Positions 9,143 through 19,157 of a DNA stretch of 64,000 nt are shown here, piece by piece. Every line of letters starts with the position of its first letter. Positions within the stretch are counted from its first letter, which is position 1. The position numbers were made by a program, and so were the translations under genes. A model generated the notes under the pieces. It ran no database searches. It was not told where the DNA came from and worked only from the letters and a program-made list of their open reading frames with translations. Origin of the DNA: Terriglobia bacterium (GTDB lineage: Bacteria; Acidobacteriota; Terriglobia; Bryobacterales; UBA6623). The stretch is taken from NCBI GenBank assembly GCA_009838515.1, contig VXRL01000044.1, positions 70,814 to 134,813 of the forward strand. Reading direction: 5' to 3'.

Positions 9143-9358
9143 CTAGCCCCCACCGACGAACCGCACGACTTCGATCCGGTCACCGGATCGTAGCATAGTC
9201 TCCGCCCAGTGCGGCCTCCGCACGATTGCACGGTTGCGCTCAACCGCCACGGCGTCCTCGTCCAGCCCCAGCTCGAGTATCAGATCGCGCACGGAAGCCA
9301 TTGACGACAACGTGCGGGACTCACCATTGAGCGTGATCAACATCGCCATGGGAGACAT
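9143..9358 (-). CDS. thiS: ThiS/MoaD-like sulfur carrier protein
   Basis: The product is 71 residues with the ubiquitin-like pattern of ThiS: ITLNGE at the start, NRAIVRR in the middle, GDRIEVVRFVGGG at the end. The C-terminal diglycine is where sulfur is carried as a thiocarboxylate for thiazole synthesis. A MoaD-type role is less likely given the sequence. No thiazole genes are adjacent. The ATG at 9358 is set by a perfect TATAAT six bases upstream; in-frame ATGs also exist 3 and 5 codons further in. Confidence 0.82.
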   Translation of the reverse strand: MSPMAMLITLNGESRTLSSMASVRDLILELGLDEDAVAVERNRAIVRRPHWAETMLRSGDRIEVVRFVGGG

Positions 9359-9364
9359 TGCGAG

Positions 9365-9370
9365 ATTATA
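9365..9370 (-). promoter_or_regulatory. -10 box (TATAAT) of leaderless thiS
   Basis: A consensus TATAAT on the minus strand is followed by CTCGCA and ATG. This is the clearest example of the leaderless arrangement in the window. Confidence 0.65.
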
Positions 9371-9687
9371 CCCCACCGAAGCGCTCGCACCAGCTTTTTT
9401 TTGATGCGAATTTGTCGTCGCCTCAGGCGTTCGCCGGCCTGCGGGCAGGCTGGATTGCGGCCGGGGCAAAGCATTACAATGGGAGATGTCGGCAAGCACG
9501 GCTCACGCTTCCCGCCTCGCGGCTGCCGCCATGTTCCCCTACAGTCTCGGAATCAGGTGCTACTCAGCCGTTCTTGCGTGGACGAGGGCACCGGCGACAG
9601 GCTTGGGGGGCTAATCGGCGGGCGCGGAACGGGGATGCGGGAGCACTGATAGCGCCGATCGCGGATTCCTTACCGACCGAGGAGTAC
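9371..9687 (+). promoter_or_regulatory. Intergenic region upstream of the nqr operon
   Basis: There is no convincing gene here. A TACAAT box at 9475-9480 could be the -10 of the nqr operon and would leave a leader of about 200 bases. A 43-codon frame starts at 9486 but resembles nothing known. A GAGGAG ribosome binding site lies just before the nqrA ATG. Confidence 0.35.
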
Positions 9688-11061
9688 ATGGGGCTACACA
9701 AAGTTCGCAAGGGACTGGACTTGCCCATTGCAGGGCAGCCTGCGCAGCAGATCGAGCCGGCCGCCGCTCCCTCCCACGTGGGCCTGCTGGCCGACGACTA
9801 CGTCGGCATGAAACCGACCATGCTGGTCGCGGTCGGCGACAGCGTCCGGCGCGGACAGGCGCTGTTCGAGGACAAGAAGACTCCAGGCGTCCGCTACACG
9901 GCCCCAAGTGGCGGCACGGTTGCCGCGATCAACCGCGGCGAGCGCCGAGCGCTGCAATCGGTCGTCCTGCAGCTTGATGCAACCGAACTGCAAGGTGGTC
10001 ACGACTGCGTGGCGTTCGAGTCATATACCGGGCGACACCCGTCTGAGCTCACCTCGGAGAAGGCCCGGTCGCTGCTCGTCGAATCCGGCCTTTGGACATC
10101 GTTGCGCGCCCGGCCATTCGGACGGATTCCCGCCGTGGATGCCAAGCCCCACTCGCTCTTCGTCACGGCCGCAGACACCGATCCACTCGCGGCTGACGTC
10201 GACGCGGTCATGGCTGGCAACGAGGCGCACTTCGCCCGCGGCCTGGAAGCGCTCGCCAAGGTGGCTGCCGGAGCGCCGATCTTCGTGTGCAAGACCAAGG
10301 GCAGCTCTGTCGTCGCGCCGGCCGGCGCCGGCTTCCGCTTGGAGGAGTTCGAAGGCCCACACCCCAGCGGAACGGCCGGCCTGCACATTCACGTGCTGGA
10401 TCCGGTGGACCGCAACAAGCAGGTCTGGCACCTCGGATACCAAGATGCGATCGCAATCGGGAAGCTGTTCGAGAACGGCGTCGTGCCGGTCGACCGAGTG
10501 ATCTCCCTCGCTGGGCCGGCAGTGCACCGGCCGCGCTTGCTGCGGACACGCTTGGGGGCGTCGATCCCAAGCCTCACGAACCGCGAGCTGGACGCCGGAG
10601 AGACGCGCGCGCTGTCGGGCTCGGCGCTCTCCGGACGGCGCGCCGAGGGAGAGACCTTCGGATACCTGGGGCGCTACCACACGCAAGTCACCGGCTTGCA
10701 CGAGGACAGCCGGCGGCGGCTGTTGGGGTGGCTCGCTCCCGGCACCAGCACCTTCTCGGTCATGCGGCTGTTCCTCGGCTCGTGGATGCCAGGCCGGAAA
10801 TACTCGTTCACGACCACGACCAACGGCTCAGTCCGCGCCATGGTCCCGGTCGGCGCCTACGAGAAGATCATGCCCTTGGACATCCTGCCCGCGCCGCTGC
10901 TGCGCTCCCTGCTGATGCCGAACCCGGAGCGGGCCGAGGAGCTCGGCGCACTCGAATTGCTCGAGGAGGACCTGGCGCTGTGCTCGTTCGTCTCGCCCGA
11001 GAAGGCCGAATTCGGCAGCCTGCTACGGGACATCCTCACCACGCTCGAGAAGGAAGGCTAG
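9688..11061 (+). CDS. nqrA: Na+-translocating NADH:quinone reductase subunit A
   Basis: The product is 457 residues. It begins with the family signature KVRKGLDLPIAG and continues with GMKPTMLVAVGD and TAPSGGTV, the lipoyl-like N-terminal domain of NqrA/RnfC-type subunits. NqrA is the peripheral cytoplasmic subunit that contributes to quinone binding. The ATG at 9688 is chosen because family members start at this signature and a GAGGAG lies a few bases upstream; a longer in-frame extension overlaps the thiS promoter. It is the first gene of an eight-gene operon. Confidence 0.96.
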   Translation: MGLHKVRKGLDLPIAGQPAQQIEPAAAPSHVGLLADDYVGMKPTMLVAVGDSVRRGQALFEDKKTPGVRYTAPSGGTVAAINRGERRALQSVVLQLDATELQGGHDCVAFESYTGRHPSELTSEKARSLLVESGLWTSLRARPFGRIPAVDAKPHSLFVTAADTDPLAADVDAVMAGNEAHFARGLEALAKVAAGAPIFVCKTKGSSVVAPAGAGFRLEEFEGPHPSGTAGLHIHVLDPVDRNKQVWHLGYQDAIAIGKLFENGVVPVDRVISLAGPAVHRPRLLRTRLGASIPSLTNRELDAGETRALSGSALSGRRAEGETFGYLGRYHTQVTGLHEDSRRRLLGWLAPGTSTFSVMRLFLGSWMPGRKYSFTTTTNGSVRAMVPVGAYEKIMPLDILPAPLLRSLLMPNPERAEELGALELLEEDLALCSFVSPEKAEFGSLLRDILTTLEKEG

Positions 11062-11094
11062 CCCGTCGCTCACGCTGACCGCCATCGAACCGAT

Positions 11095-12312
11095 ATGCGC
11101 GCGATCCTCGACTCCCTAGAAAAGCAGTTCCGGCCGGGCGGGCGGCTGGAGCGCATGTACCCGCTGTACGAGGCGATGGACACCTTCCTCTACACACCGG
11201 GCCACACGACGCGCGGTGCGGCCCATGTGCGGGATGGGATCGATGTCAAGCGCATGATGGTCACGGTCGTCATCGCGCTGCTGCCGTGTGTGGCGATGGC
11301 CCTTTACAACACCGGCTATCAGGCCAATCTCGCGATCTCGCAGGGCGCCCAGCCGCTGGACACCTGGCAGACGGCCGTGCTGACCGCTCTGGGCTTCGGA
11401 GGCTTCGACCCGACCGATATTCTCGGCTGCATCTTGCACGGCGCGCTGTACTACCTGCCCGTGCTGATCGTCACCTTCGCGGTCGGGGGAAACTGCGAGG
11501 CCCTCTTCGCGGTGGTGCGCAAGCACGATATCAACGAGGGATTCTTGGTCACCGGGATGCTGTTCCCGCTGGTCCTGCCGCCGACCATCCCTCTGTGGCA
11601 GGTGGCGCTCGGTATCGCCTTCGGCGTGATCATCGGCAAGGAGATCTTCGGCGGCACGGGCATGAACATCTTCAACCCCGCGCTGATGTCTCGCGCCTTC
11701 CTGTTCTTCGCCTATCCGGCGCAGATCTCGGGCGACCAGGTCTGGATCGCCGCCGACACGACGGTCGACGGCAGCAGCGGCGCCACCTGGCTGGCGGAGG
11801 CCGCGCTCTCCGGCCCGGAGGCGCTGGCGGGCGGAAGCGTGAGCTGGATGCAGGCCTTCGTAGGCTTCGTACCCGGCTCGATGGGCGAGACTTCTACGCT
11901 GGCCTGCCTCATCGGAGCGCTCGTATTGGTGGCCACCGGAATCGGCTCGTGGCGCATCATGGTGTCTGGCGCGGTCGGCTCGTTGCTGATGGTGCAGTTG
12001 CTCAACGCCATGAACTCCACCACGAATCCGCTGATGAACGTTCCCTTCGAGTGGCACATGGTGCTGGGCGGCTGGGCCTTCGGCTTGGTGTTCATGGCCA
12101 CTGACCCGGTTTCCTCGGCGCATACTAACAAGGGGCGCTACGTCTACGGATTCCTGATCGGGGTGCTCGCGATCTTGATCCGCGTGATCAACCCGGCGTT
12201 CCCCGAAGGGATGATGCTGGCGATCCTGTTCATGAACATGTTCGCCTCGCTCATCGACCACTTCGTGATCCAAGCCAACGTCAAGCGCAGGAGGGCTCGC
12301 TATGCGGCATAA
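11095..12312 (+). CDS. nqrB: Na+-NQR subunit B
   Basis: The product is 405 residues and strongly hydrophobic, with about ten membrane segments. NqrB is the large membrane subunit of the sodium pump. It carries covalently bound FMN on a threonine; an SGAT motif that fits this site lies around residue 230 (SGATWLAE). It overlaps nqrC by 11 bases, which suggests translational coupling. Confidence 0.96.
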   Translation: MRAILDSLEKQFRPGGRLERMYPLYEAMDTFLYTPGHTTRGAAHVRDGIDVKRMMVTVVIALLPCVAMALYNTGYQANLAISQGAQPLDTWQTAVLTALGFGGFDPTDILGCILHGALYYLPVLIVTFAVGGNCEALFAVVRKHDINEGFLVTGMLFPLVLPPTIPLWQVALGIAFGVIIGKEIFGGTGMNIFNPALMSRAFLFFAYPAQISGDQVWIAADTTVDGSSGATWLAEAALSGPEALAGGSVSWMQAFVGFVPGSMGETSTLACLIGALVLVATGIGSWRIMVSGAVGSLLMVQLLNAMNSTTNPLMNVPFEWHMVLGGWAFGLVFMATDPVSSAHTNKGRYVYGFLIGVLAILIRVINPAFPEGMMLAILFMNMFASLIDHFVIQANVKRRRARYAA

Positions 12313-13075
12313 CGCGCTCTACACGATCCTATTCTCGGGAGCGGTCTGCGTCGCCTGCGCCGTATTGGTCTCGTCGGCCGCGGTCTCGCTGAAGGAGAAC
12401 CAGCTGCGCAACGCAGCGCTCGACAAGCAGCGCAACGTGCTCTTCGCGACGGGCCTCGCCCAAACCGGCGAGAACTTGGACGCGAGCGAAGTCCAGCGCC
12501 GCTTCGAGGGCATCCGCTCAGTCGTGATCGACCTACGGACCGGCGAGCGCACGGACATCGACCCGACCGGCTTCGACCAAGCCAAGGCGGCCAAGGATCC
12601 TGCGACCAGCCGGGAAGCGCCGGAGAACCGGGCCTCGGTAAAACGGCTGCCGAACCACGCCTTGGTCTACGAAATCATGGACGGGGAGCGGCCGTCGATG
12701 GCGGTCGTGCCCATCGAGGGCTACGGCCTGTGGTCCACCCTGTACGGCTTCCTCGCGGTCGGACAGGACGGAAACACCATCCAGGGAATCACGTACTACC
12801 AGCACGGCGAAACACCTGGGCTTGGCGGCGAGGTGGACAATCCCAAGTGGAAATCGCTCTGGCCGGGCCGCAAGATCTACGGCTCGGCCGGCGACCCGGC
12901 GATCCGGGTGATCAAGGGCGCGGCTGGCTCACCTGCCGACGCGCCGCACGCGGTCGACGGTCTCACCGGGGCGACGATCACCAGCAACGGCGTGACGTCG
13001 ATGCTGGAGTTCTGGCTCGGCGATTCCGGGTTCAAGAACTATCTCAAGCAATACCAAGAGGGGCAAGCCCTATGA
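12302..13075 (+). CDS. nqrC: Na+-NQR subunit C
   Basis: The product is 257 residues with one N-terminal membrane segment (about 8-28) and a periplasmic FMN-binding domain. The motif [13 protein letters not shown] near residue 220 contains the threonine that receives FMN through a phosphoester bond, the reaction catalysed by the ApbE encoded downstream. The stop overlaps the nqrD start in an ATGA. Confidence 0.96.
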   Translation: MRHNALYTILFSGAVCVACAVLVSSAAVSLKENQLRNAALDKQRNVLFATGLAQTGENLDASEVQRRFEGIRSVVIDLRTGERTDIDPTGFDQAKAAKDPATSREAPENRASVKRLPNHALVYEIMDGERPSMAVVPIEGYGLWSTLYGFLAVGQDGNTIQGITYYQHGETPGLGGEVDNPKWKSLWPGRKIYGSAGDPAIRVIKGAAGSPADAPHAVDGLTGATITSNGVTSMLEFWLGDSGFKNYLKQYQEGQAL

Positions 13076-13698
13076 CAGCAGCCAGCACCAAGACCCTGCT
13101 AGACCCGCTGTTCGAGAGCAATCCGATCGCCCTGCAGGTGCTCGGCATCTGCTCGGCGCTGGCGGTCACCACCAAGCTCGAGACCGCGCTGGTGATGTGC
13201 GTCGCCGTGATCAGCGTGCTGGCACTGTCGAACGTGTCGATCAGCCTCTTGCGCAACTTCATCCCGGGCAACGTGCGCATCATCGTGCAGTTGACCATCA
13301 TCGCCTCGCTGGTGATCATGACCGACCAGGTGCTGAAGGCCTACATCTACGAGATCAGCAAGCAGTTGTCGGTGTTCGTCGGCCTGATCATCACCAACTG
13401 CATCATCATGGGCCGCGCCGAAGCCTATGCCATGCAGAACGGTCCCCTGGACAGCCTGCTGGACGGCATCGGTAACGGCCTCGGCTACAGCGCCATCTTG
13501 ATGGCGACAGCCTTCTTGCGAGAACTGCTGGCCCAGGGCACCGTCTTCGGGGCGGTGGTGCTGCCCAAGGTGCACGATGGCGGCTGGTACAACCCCAACG
13601 GGCTGCTAGGCATATCGGCTGGCGCGTTCTTCATCATCGGCCTGTTCATCTGGGCACTGCGCAGTTGGAAGACCGACCAGGTCGAACCGGAGGGCTAG
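13072..13698 (+). CDS. nqrD: Na+-NQR subunit D
   Basis: The product is 208 residues with about six membrane helices. The family segments [11 protein letters not shown] and [16 protein letters not shown] are present; the latter contains one of the cysteines of the intramembrane iron centre shared between NqrD and NqrE. The ATG at 13072 overlaps the nqrC stop codon. Confidence 0.96.
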   Translation: MTAASTKTLLDPLFESNPIALQVLGICSALAVTTKLETALVMCVAVISVLALSNVSISLLRNFIPGNVRIIVQLTIIASLVIMTDQVLKAYIYEISKQLSVFVGLIITNCIIMGRAEAYAMQNGPLDSLLDGIGNGLGYSAILMATAFLRELLAQGTVFGAVVLPKVHDGGWYNPNGLLGISAGAFFIIGLFIWALRSWKTDQVEPEG

Positions 13699-13702
13699 GA
13701 TC

Positions 13703-14317
13703 GTGGAGCAGTACCTGAACCTCGCTATCAAGGCTATCTTTGTCGAGAACCTCGCCCTGGCCTTCTTCCTAGGCATGTGCTCTTTCCTGGCCTGCTCGAA
13801 GAGGGTCAACACAGCGCTCGGCCTGGGCGCGGCGGTGATCTTCGTACAGACGGTCACCGTGCCGATCAACAACTTGATCTACAACCGCCTGCTCAGTGAC
13901 GGGGCGATGGCGTGGATCTCCCCCGCGCTAGCCGAATACGACCTGTCGTTCCTCGGATTCCTGTGCTATATCGGCACGATCGCGGCCATGGTGCAGATCG
14001 TGGAAATGACGCTGGACCGCTACGTGCCGGCCCTGTACGCCGCGCTGGGCGTGTTCTTGCCGCTGATCGCGGTCAACTGCGCGATCCTGGGCGGCTCGCT
14101 GCTGATGGTGGAGCGCACCTACACGTTCGGCGAGAGCGTCGTCTTCGGCTTCGGCTCGGGGATCGGCTGGGCGCTGGCGATCATCGCGCTGGCCTCGATC
14201 CGCGAGCGCCTGCAGTACAGCAACATACCGCTGGGACTGCGCGGGCTGGGCATGACGTTCGTCCTATCGGGCCTGATGGCAATCGGCTTCATGGCCTTCG
14301 GAGGAATCCAACTCTAA
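13703..14317 (+). CDS. nqrE: Na+-NQR subunit E
   Basis: The product is 204 residues with about six membrane helices and is homologous to NqrD with inverted topology. [10 protein letters not shown] and [10 protein letters not shown] match the family and include the conserved cysteines. It starts with GTG at 13703 behind a GGAGGGCTAGGA ribosome binding site. Confidence 0.96.
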   Translation: MEQYLNLAIKAIFVENLALAFFLGMCSFLACSKRVNTALGLGAAVIFVQTVTVPINNLIYNRLLSDGAMAWISPALAEYDLSFLGFLCYIGTIAAMVQIVEMTLDRYVPALYAALGVFLPLIAVNCAILGGSLLMVERTYTFGESVVFGFGSGIGWALAIIALASIRERLQYSNIPLGLRGLGMTFVLSGLMAIGFMAFGGIQL

Positions 14318-14347
14318 GCGGCCAATCGGGAAGTTCACGGAGCCAAG

Positions 14348-15577
14348 ATGATCACTGTCCTGCTCGGCGTCGCCATGTTCACGGGCGTCATTCTGTCGCT
14401 CGTCGCCTTGCTCATGGTGGCCAAGAACCGCCTAGTCTCCAGCGGCGCTGTCTCGATCGCGATTAACGGGGATCCGGCCAACTCCCTGACCGTGCAGTCC
14501 GGGGGCACGCTGCTGAACACGTTGGCTGAGAACAAGATCTTCATCGCGTCCGCCTGCGGCGGAAAGGGCAGTTGCGGCGTGTGCACCGTGACGGTCTGTG
14601 ACGGCGGCGGTGCCATGCTGCCCACCGAGGCCAGCCACATTACCCGCGGCCAAGCCCGCGAGGGGCTCCGCCTGTCCTGCCAGGTCAAGGTCAAGAATGA
14701 CATGGAAATCCGGGTGCCCGACGAGGTGTTCTCGGTCAGGCGCTGGAATTGCAAGGTGCGGTCCAACGACAACGTAGCGACCTTCATCAAGGAACTGGTA
14801 TTGGAACTGCCGCCCGGAGAATCGGTGCCGTTCCGGGCCGGCGGCTACATCCAGATCAGCTGTCCGCCGCACACGGTGAACTACGAGGACTTCGAGGTAG
14901 CTGAGGAGTACCGCCCGGACTGGGACAAGTTCAACCTGTGGCGCTATATATCGACGGTCGCCGAGCCAGTCGAGCGGGCCTACTCGATGGCGAACTACCC
15001 CGAGGAGCTCGGCATCATCATGCTCAACGTACGCGTGGCCTCTCCCCCGCCCCGCGCCCCGGAGGGCACGCCGCCGGGCAAGATGTCGTCGTACATCTTC
15101 AACCTCAAGCCCGGGGACGATGTCGAGATCGCCGGCCCTTTCGGGGAGTTCTTCGCCAAGGACACCAAGGCCGAGATGGTGTTCATCGGCGGCGGCGCCG
15201 GCATGGCTCCCATGCGGTCGCACATCTTCGACCAGTTCCGCCGCATCGCCACTGAGCGCAAGGTCACGTTCTGGTACGGGGCCCGCAGCCTGCGCGAAGC
15301 CTTCTACCTAGAGGATTTCGACATGATCGAGCGCGAGAACCCCAACTTCAAGTGGCACCTCGCGCTGTCGGATCCGCTCGAGGAAGACAGCTGGACCGGC
15401 TACACGGGCTTCATCCACCAAGTGCTGCTCGACAACTATCTCAAGGACCACCCGGCGCCCGAAGACTGCGAGTACTACATCTGCGGGCCGCCGCCGATGA
15501 TGACGGCGTGCTTCAACATGCTCGACAGCCTCGGCGTGGAGCCCGAGAACATCATGTTCGACGACTTCGGTGGCTGA
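14348..15577 (+). CDS. nqrF: Na+-NQR subunit F, NADH dehydrogenase flavoprotein
   Basis: The product is 409 residues. An N-terminal membrane anchor (about 2-24) is followed by a 2Fe-2S ferredoxin domain with [12 protein letters not shown] (the cysteine ligands) and a fourth cysteine in LRLSCQVK. A ferredoxin-reductase FAD domain ([11 protein letters not shown]) and an NAD-binding domain ([14 protein letters not shown]) follow. It oxidises NADH and feeds electrons into the pump. It overlaps apbE by eight bases. Confidence 0.97.
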   Translation: MITVLLGVAMFTGVILSLVALLMVAKNRLVSSGAVSIAINGDPANSLTVQSGGTLLNTLAENKIFIASACGGKGSCGVCTVTVCDGGGAMLPTEASHITRGQAREGLRLSCQVKVKNDMEIRVPDEVFSVRRWNCKVRSNDNVATFIKELVLELPPGESVPFRAGGYIQISCPPHTVNYEDFEVAEEYRPDWDKFNLWRYISTVAEPVERAYSMANYPEELGIIMLNVRVASPPPRAPEGTPPGKMSSYIFNLKPGDDVEIAGPFGEFFAKDTKAEMVFIGGGAGMAPMRSHIFDQFRRIATERKVTFWYGARSLREAFYLEDFDMIERENPNFKWHLALSDPLEEDSWTGYTGFIHQVLLDNYLKDHPAPEDCEYYICGPPPMMTACFNMLDSLGVEPENIMFDDFGG

Positions 15578-16631
15578 TTTCGGCACGGGCCGCTGCAGGG
15601 CGCTCTTGGCTCATCGCGCCGCGATCCTAAGCGTCGCGCTCGCGGCGATGTGCGCCTGCGCCACCAGAGAGCCGTCCCCGCAGGCGCTGGAACTGTCCGG
15701 GGCCACCATGGGCACCTCGTACCGGGTCACGCTGCCAGGGGCTCCACGGGACGGCGGAGCGATCGGCGCAGCCGTTCGCCGGGCGCTCGACCGAGTCGAT
15801 GCCCTCATGTCGACCTACCGGGCCGACTCGGAGGTGTCCCGCCTCAACCGGCACGAGTCCTCCGAGCCGCTGTCCATCTCTGCGGAGACGCACGCCGTGC
15901 TCGCGGCGGCGCAAGAAGTCAGCTCCGCTACGGGAGGCGCGTTTGACGTCACGGTCGGGCCCTTGGTCGACGCGTGGGGTTTCGGCCCGTCGGAAACCTC
16001 CGAGCCGCCATCCGCGGAGAATGTCCGCGGGCTCATGGAGCGGACAGGCTGGCAGAAGCTGATTCTAGACGCGCAAGGACCCGCTGTCGGCAAGACGGCC
16101 CCGCAACTGCGGATCGATCTGTCGGCGATCGCCAAGGGCTACGCGGTGGATCTGGTCGCTGAGGCGCTGGAAGGCCTGGGCTACCGCCACTACTTGGTCG
16201 AAGTGGGCGGGGAAGTCCGGGCGGCCGGCAGGCGGCACGATGGCAGCCCTTGGCGCATCGGCGTAGAACGCCCGGATAGCACGGGCAGGAGCGTCCACCG
16301 CATCCTGCATCTGAGCGACACCGCAGTCGCCACTTCCGGCAATTACCGCAACTTCCGGGAAGCGGACGGCCGGCGCTTCGGCCACGTCCTCGATCCCCGC
16401 ACAGGGCAGCCGAGCGCGAACCGAGTCGTCTCGGCAACGGTGCTCGATCCCAGCGCCATGCGCGCCGACGCGCTTGCGACGGCACTGCTGGTGCTCGGCG
16501 AGAGCGAGGGCATGGCGCTGGCCGAGCGCGAGGATCTGGCCGTCTTGCTGCTCGTCGAAGGTGACGACGAATCGCTGCGCGAGTTCAAATCCCCCAAGTT
16601 CCGTGCGAAGATGGAAGACGAGTCGCCATGA
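15570..16631 (+). CDS. apbE: FAD:protein FMN transferase ApbE, lipoprotein-like
   Basis: The product is 353 residues. A hydrophobic N-terminal segment ends with an ACAT lipobox-like sequence, so it is probably exported and lipid-anchored. The family motifs [23 protein letters not shown] and a DPRTGQP near the C-terminus are present. ApbE transfers FMN from FAD onto threonines of NqrB and NqrC, which explains its place in the operon. It starts with GTG at 15570 inside the nqrF end. Confidence 0.93.
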   Translation: MADFGTGRCRALLAHRAAILSVALAAMCACATREPSPQALELSGATMGTSYRVTLPGAPRDGGAIGAAVRRALDRVDALMSTYRADSEVSRLNRHESSEPLSISAETHAVLAAAQEVSSATGGAFDVTVGPLVDAWGFGPSETSEPPSAENVRGLMERTGWQKLILDAQGPAVGKTAPQLRIDLSAIAKGYAVDLVAEALEGLGYRHYLVEVGGEVRAAGRRHDGSPWRIGVERPDSTGRSVHRILHLSDTAVATSGNYRNFREADGRRFGHVLDPRTGQPSANRVVSATVLDPSAMRADALATALLVLGESEGMALAEREDLAVLLLVEGDDESLREFKSPKFRAKMEDESP

Positions 16632-16864
16632 GCGTAGTGTTGCTTGCGATTGGCTTTTTCGGAATCGCGATGGCCATCATGGCTATCGGGCTCCTTTCCA
16701 AGAATCGCTGCCTGCGCGGCTCCTGCGGCGGACCGGACGTGCTGGACGCCCAGGGCGAGTCCTTGCGCTGCGGCGCGTGCCCGCGCCGCGATGAGGAGGC
16801 GGCCGCGTCCGGCGATCAGACCACGCTGCCGCCCGTCACGAGCACGACCGAACCGGTCACGTAG
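16628..16864 (+). CDS. nqrM: NQR maturation factor NqrM (DUF539-like)
   Basis: The product is 78 residues with one membrane segment followed by a cysteine cluster: C, four residues, SCGG, then CGACP. This matches the small NqrM protein needed to assemble the iron centre of NqrD/NqrE. Its ATG overlaps the apbE stop. The last 49 bases overlap the convergent SDR gene. The tail is longer than usual for this family. Confidence 0.87.
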   Translation: MSVVLLAIGFFGIAMAIMAIGLLSKNRCLRGSCGGPDVLDAQGESLRCGACPRRDEEAAASGDQTTLPPVTSTTEPVT

Positions 16865-17634
16865 TCCGACAGCGGCGAGGCGAGGAAGAGCACGGGGCCG
16901 GCGGCATCTTCCGGCGTGCCGTGGCGGTGCAAAGGAATGTGCGGAATGGCCGCGTCGCGCTGGCGTTGGGGGATGCCGAGGGCGATCCCAGTCGAGGTCT
17001 TGTCGCCTCTCTCCTTCGCTTGCGTTAGGCGCGATTCGATGAAGCCATAGGCGACGGCGTTGCAGCAGACATTGAAGCGACCCCATTCCTTGGCGATGGT
17101 CTTGGTCATGCCGACGATGCCCATCTTGCCAGCCGCGTAGTTGATCTGGCCGGCATTTCCAGCCACGCCCGTGGTCGAGCTGACATTCACGATCTTGCGG
17201 CACGGCGGGCGACGGCCTGCCTCGATGTCGGCCTTGGCGGACTCGCGCAGGAAAGGAGCGGCGGCGCGGACGATGCGGAACGGGGCCCTGAGGTGGACAT
17301 CCAGCATGGCGTCGAACTGATCGTCGCTCATCTTGTGGATCACGCCGTCCCAGGTGTAGCCAGCGTTGTTGACGATGATGTCAAGCGAGCCGAAGGTGTC
17401 GAGGGCGGTCTTGACGAGCCTGTCGGGTATCTCTCCGTCTGTGACACTGCCCACGCAGACGGCGGCGGACCCGCCGCTATCCCGGATTTCGGCGAGGGTC
17501 TCCTCGGCAGGTTCCGGATCCAGATCGTTGACGACCACGTTCGCGCCGTGTTCAGAAAGAAGCTTGGCCACGGCCTTGCCAATGCTGCGTCCCGATCCGG
17601 TAACGATAGCGGTCTTTCCGGCAAGCAATTGCAT
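16816..17634 (-). CDS. SDR-family oxidoreductase (3-oxoacyl-ACP reductase-like)
   Basis: The product is 272 residues. The Rossmann motif TGSGRSIGKA is at residues 11-20, IIVNNAG near 88, and the catalytic serine and YAAGK near 150-168. This is the classical short-chain dehydrogenase pattern, closest to FabG-like enzymes using NADP(H). The substrate cannot be assigned. Its 3' end overlaps nqrM tail to tail. Confidence 0.88.
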   Translation of the reverse strand: MQLLAGKTAIVTGSGRSIGKAVAKLLSEHGANVVVNDLDPEPAEETLAEIRDSGGSAAVCVGSVTDGEIPDRLVKTALDTFGSLDIIVNNAGYTWDGVIHKMSDDQFDAMLDVHLRAPFRIVRAAAPFLRESAKADIEAGRRPPCRKIVNVSSTTGVAGNAGQINYAAGKMGIVGMTKTIAKEWGRFNVCCNAVAYGFIESRLTQAKERGDKTSTGIALGIPQRQRDAAIPHIPLHRHGTPEDAAGPVLFLASPLSDYVTGSVVLVTGGSVV

Positions 17635-17712
17635 GATCTAGCCATCATAGAACGAATGCGGCGAACGACCGACCGACGCACCGGAGCCCGTCCGATCAGC
17701 CGGCTGCGCGGC

Positions 17713-18192
17713 TCAGCGAGCCGGGCCGGAATCGTAGCCGCGCTCAATCACAAAGTCCGTTTCGTACATGCTGTACACAGCCGGCGACAGGCCCAGCTCC
17801 TTATAGGCAGCCTGGGCAACATGATTCTCGTGCTCAACATACAGGCGCACCCCGCAGACCCCGTTCTCGGCAGCCAAGATCCTGACGCGCTCGTAGAGTG
17901 CCTTGAGCACTCCCTTGCGCCTGTACTCGGGGGCCACATAGACGTTCTGCAACCACCAAAACGTGGCGTTCCGCCAGTCGCTCCATTCGAACGTCAGCGC
18001 CAGCTGGCCGACGACTCGGCCATCCAGTTCAGCGACGAGGTAGAACCCTCGCGAAGAGTCGTTGAGCTGCGCGGTGACACCCGTGCGCAACCGCTCGGCA
18101 TCGAGTTCCACGCCTTCCGACTCCACGGCCAGACGCTGATTGAAGTCAATGATGGTCTCGAGGTCTGCTCGCTCTGCCCGGCGGATATCCAC
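17713..18192 (-). CDS. GNAT-family N-acetyltransferase
   Basis: The product is 159 residues from a GTG start. The acetyl-CoA binding region VYVAPEYRRKGVLKAL (motif A) and the C-terminal HVAQAAYKELGL are characteristic of GNAT enzymes. Substrate unknown. The GTG at 18192 is preferred because the domain begins here (DIRRAERAD) and a TACGAT box lies exactly six bases upstream. Confidence 0.86.
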   Translation of the reverse strand: MDIRRAERADLETIIDFNQRLAVESEGVELDAERLRTGVTAQLNDSSRGFYLVAELDGRVVGQLALTFEWSDWRNATFWWLQNVYVAPEYRRKGVLKALYERVRILAAENGVCGVRLYVEHENHVAQAAYKELGLSPAVYSMYETDFVIERGYDSGPAR

Positions 18193-18198
18193 GCCTTC

Positions 18199-18204
18199 AT
18201 CGTA
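18199..18204 (-). promoter_or_regulatory. -10 box (TACGAT) of leaderless GNAT gene
   Basis: On the minus strand TACGAT is followed by GAAGGC and a GTG start codon. Confidence 0.5.
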
Positions 18205-18281
18205 GCGTCGACCCGAGCTAGGCCCAGCATCAGAGCGCAACCGCCAATCCTGCACTCGAGCCGAGGGCTTTCCGGCGGAAT

Positions 18282-19157
18282 TCAGTCATGAACGGCGACA
18301 GGTCCGCGGACCTCCGTCAACTTGACGCCTCCCGTGCCGTTTCTCAACGCTAGGCTGCCTTCGACCCGGCTTATCGAGATGTCACCGGTACCGTCGCGCA
18401 CATCGACGGATCCGGCGATGTCCTCGATCTCTATGTCCCCAGTGCCATCTCTCAATCTGAGATCGCCGCCAACTTCGGAAATCTTAATTTCTCCTGTACC
18501 GTCATCCACCGTCACACTGCCCTGAACATCTCTGATGCCCAGCGGGCCGGTGCCGTCCTTGACTTGCAGACTGCCGCCGATGGCTCGGACTGCCGTGGCA
18601 CCCGTGCCATCCGTTATGGACACATCGCCCGGAATACCCTCAATCTCGATATCGCCCGTCCCGTCCCGCAGCTGCAACGCGGCGACGTTGCGAACTACGA
18701 TCTCGCCAGTGCTGTCCTGGACGGCGAGTGCCACGCGGCTGGGGACCGCAGCCTTCAAGTCCAAGGTCGCGTTCGAGAACATCCGCCCCCGGGAGGGAAT
18801 CCGGGCTTCGACGTATGCATCGCTTCCCTCCGTTCTCGACAAGAGCTGGATCTGCCGCACCGCGGCTTCGGACTTGGCGCACGCTTTGCCCGTCACGCGG
18901 ATCTGGCTCGAATCAGTGTGCCCTTGGACAGCAAGGCCGCCCTCGACGGCGTTAATATCGACCCGCTCGATGCCGGTAGCGTCAATCGTGACTTCCAGAT
19001 CAGCGGAAAAACGACAGGGGGACGCGGCAAGACTAGCGCCGCCCGGTAGCGCGCCAACAACAACGAGCAATGCGAGCCCAGCCTGCGGAGGACCTGAACA
19101 ACGCATCGACATCAGCGTCCAAGCGGTACGAATCGCGATCATCGAGAAAACTTGCAT
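18282..19157 (-). CDS. Secreted beta-helix-like protein with eight 18-residue DGTG repeats (DUF4097-like)
   Basis: The product is 291 residues. A signal segment (about residues 25-45) is followed by a non-repetitive part, then about eight copies of an 18-residue unit beginning DGTG (one is DSTG), with alternating hydrophobic residues such as DIEIEDIAGSVDVR. A strict 18-residue period with turn glycines suggests a right-handed parallel beta-helix or stacked solenoid, as in DUF4097 and some adhesins. The ATG at 19157 is preceded by a GGAGGG ribosome binding site. Role unknown; a surface or envelope location is likely. Confidence 0.72.
   Translation of the reverse strand: MQVFSMIAIRTAWTLMSMRCSGPPQAGLALLVVVGALPGGASLAASPCRFSADLEVTIDATGIERVDINAVEGGLAVQGHTDSSQIRVTGKACAKSEAAVRQIQLLSRTEGSDAYVEARIPSRGRMFSNATLDLKAAVPSRVALAVQDSTGEIVVRNVAALQLRDGTGDIEIEGIPGDVSITDGTGATAVRAIGGSLQVKDGTGPLGIRDVQGSVTVDDGTGEIKISEVGGDLRLRDGTGDIEIEDIAGSVDVRDGTGDISISRVEGSLALRNGTGGVKLTEVRGPVAVHD

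Noticed and set aside
9486..9617. 43-codon frame upstream of nqrA
   Set aside because: No ribosome binding site of note, no similarity, and composition like non-coding DNA; mentioned only with the intergenic region.
9358..9687. Extended N-terminus of NqrA reaching back to 9358
   Set aside because: The family starts at KVRKGLDLPIAG; the extra 110 codons have no family similarity, overlap the thiS start, and a ribosome binding site lies before 9688.
9688..15577. Rnf complex rather than NQR
   Set aside because: NqrA-type first subunit, NqrF with a 2Fe-2S ferredoxin/FAD reductase, and nqrM are specific to NQR; RnfB is absent.
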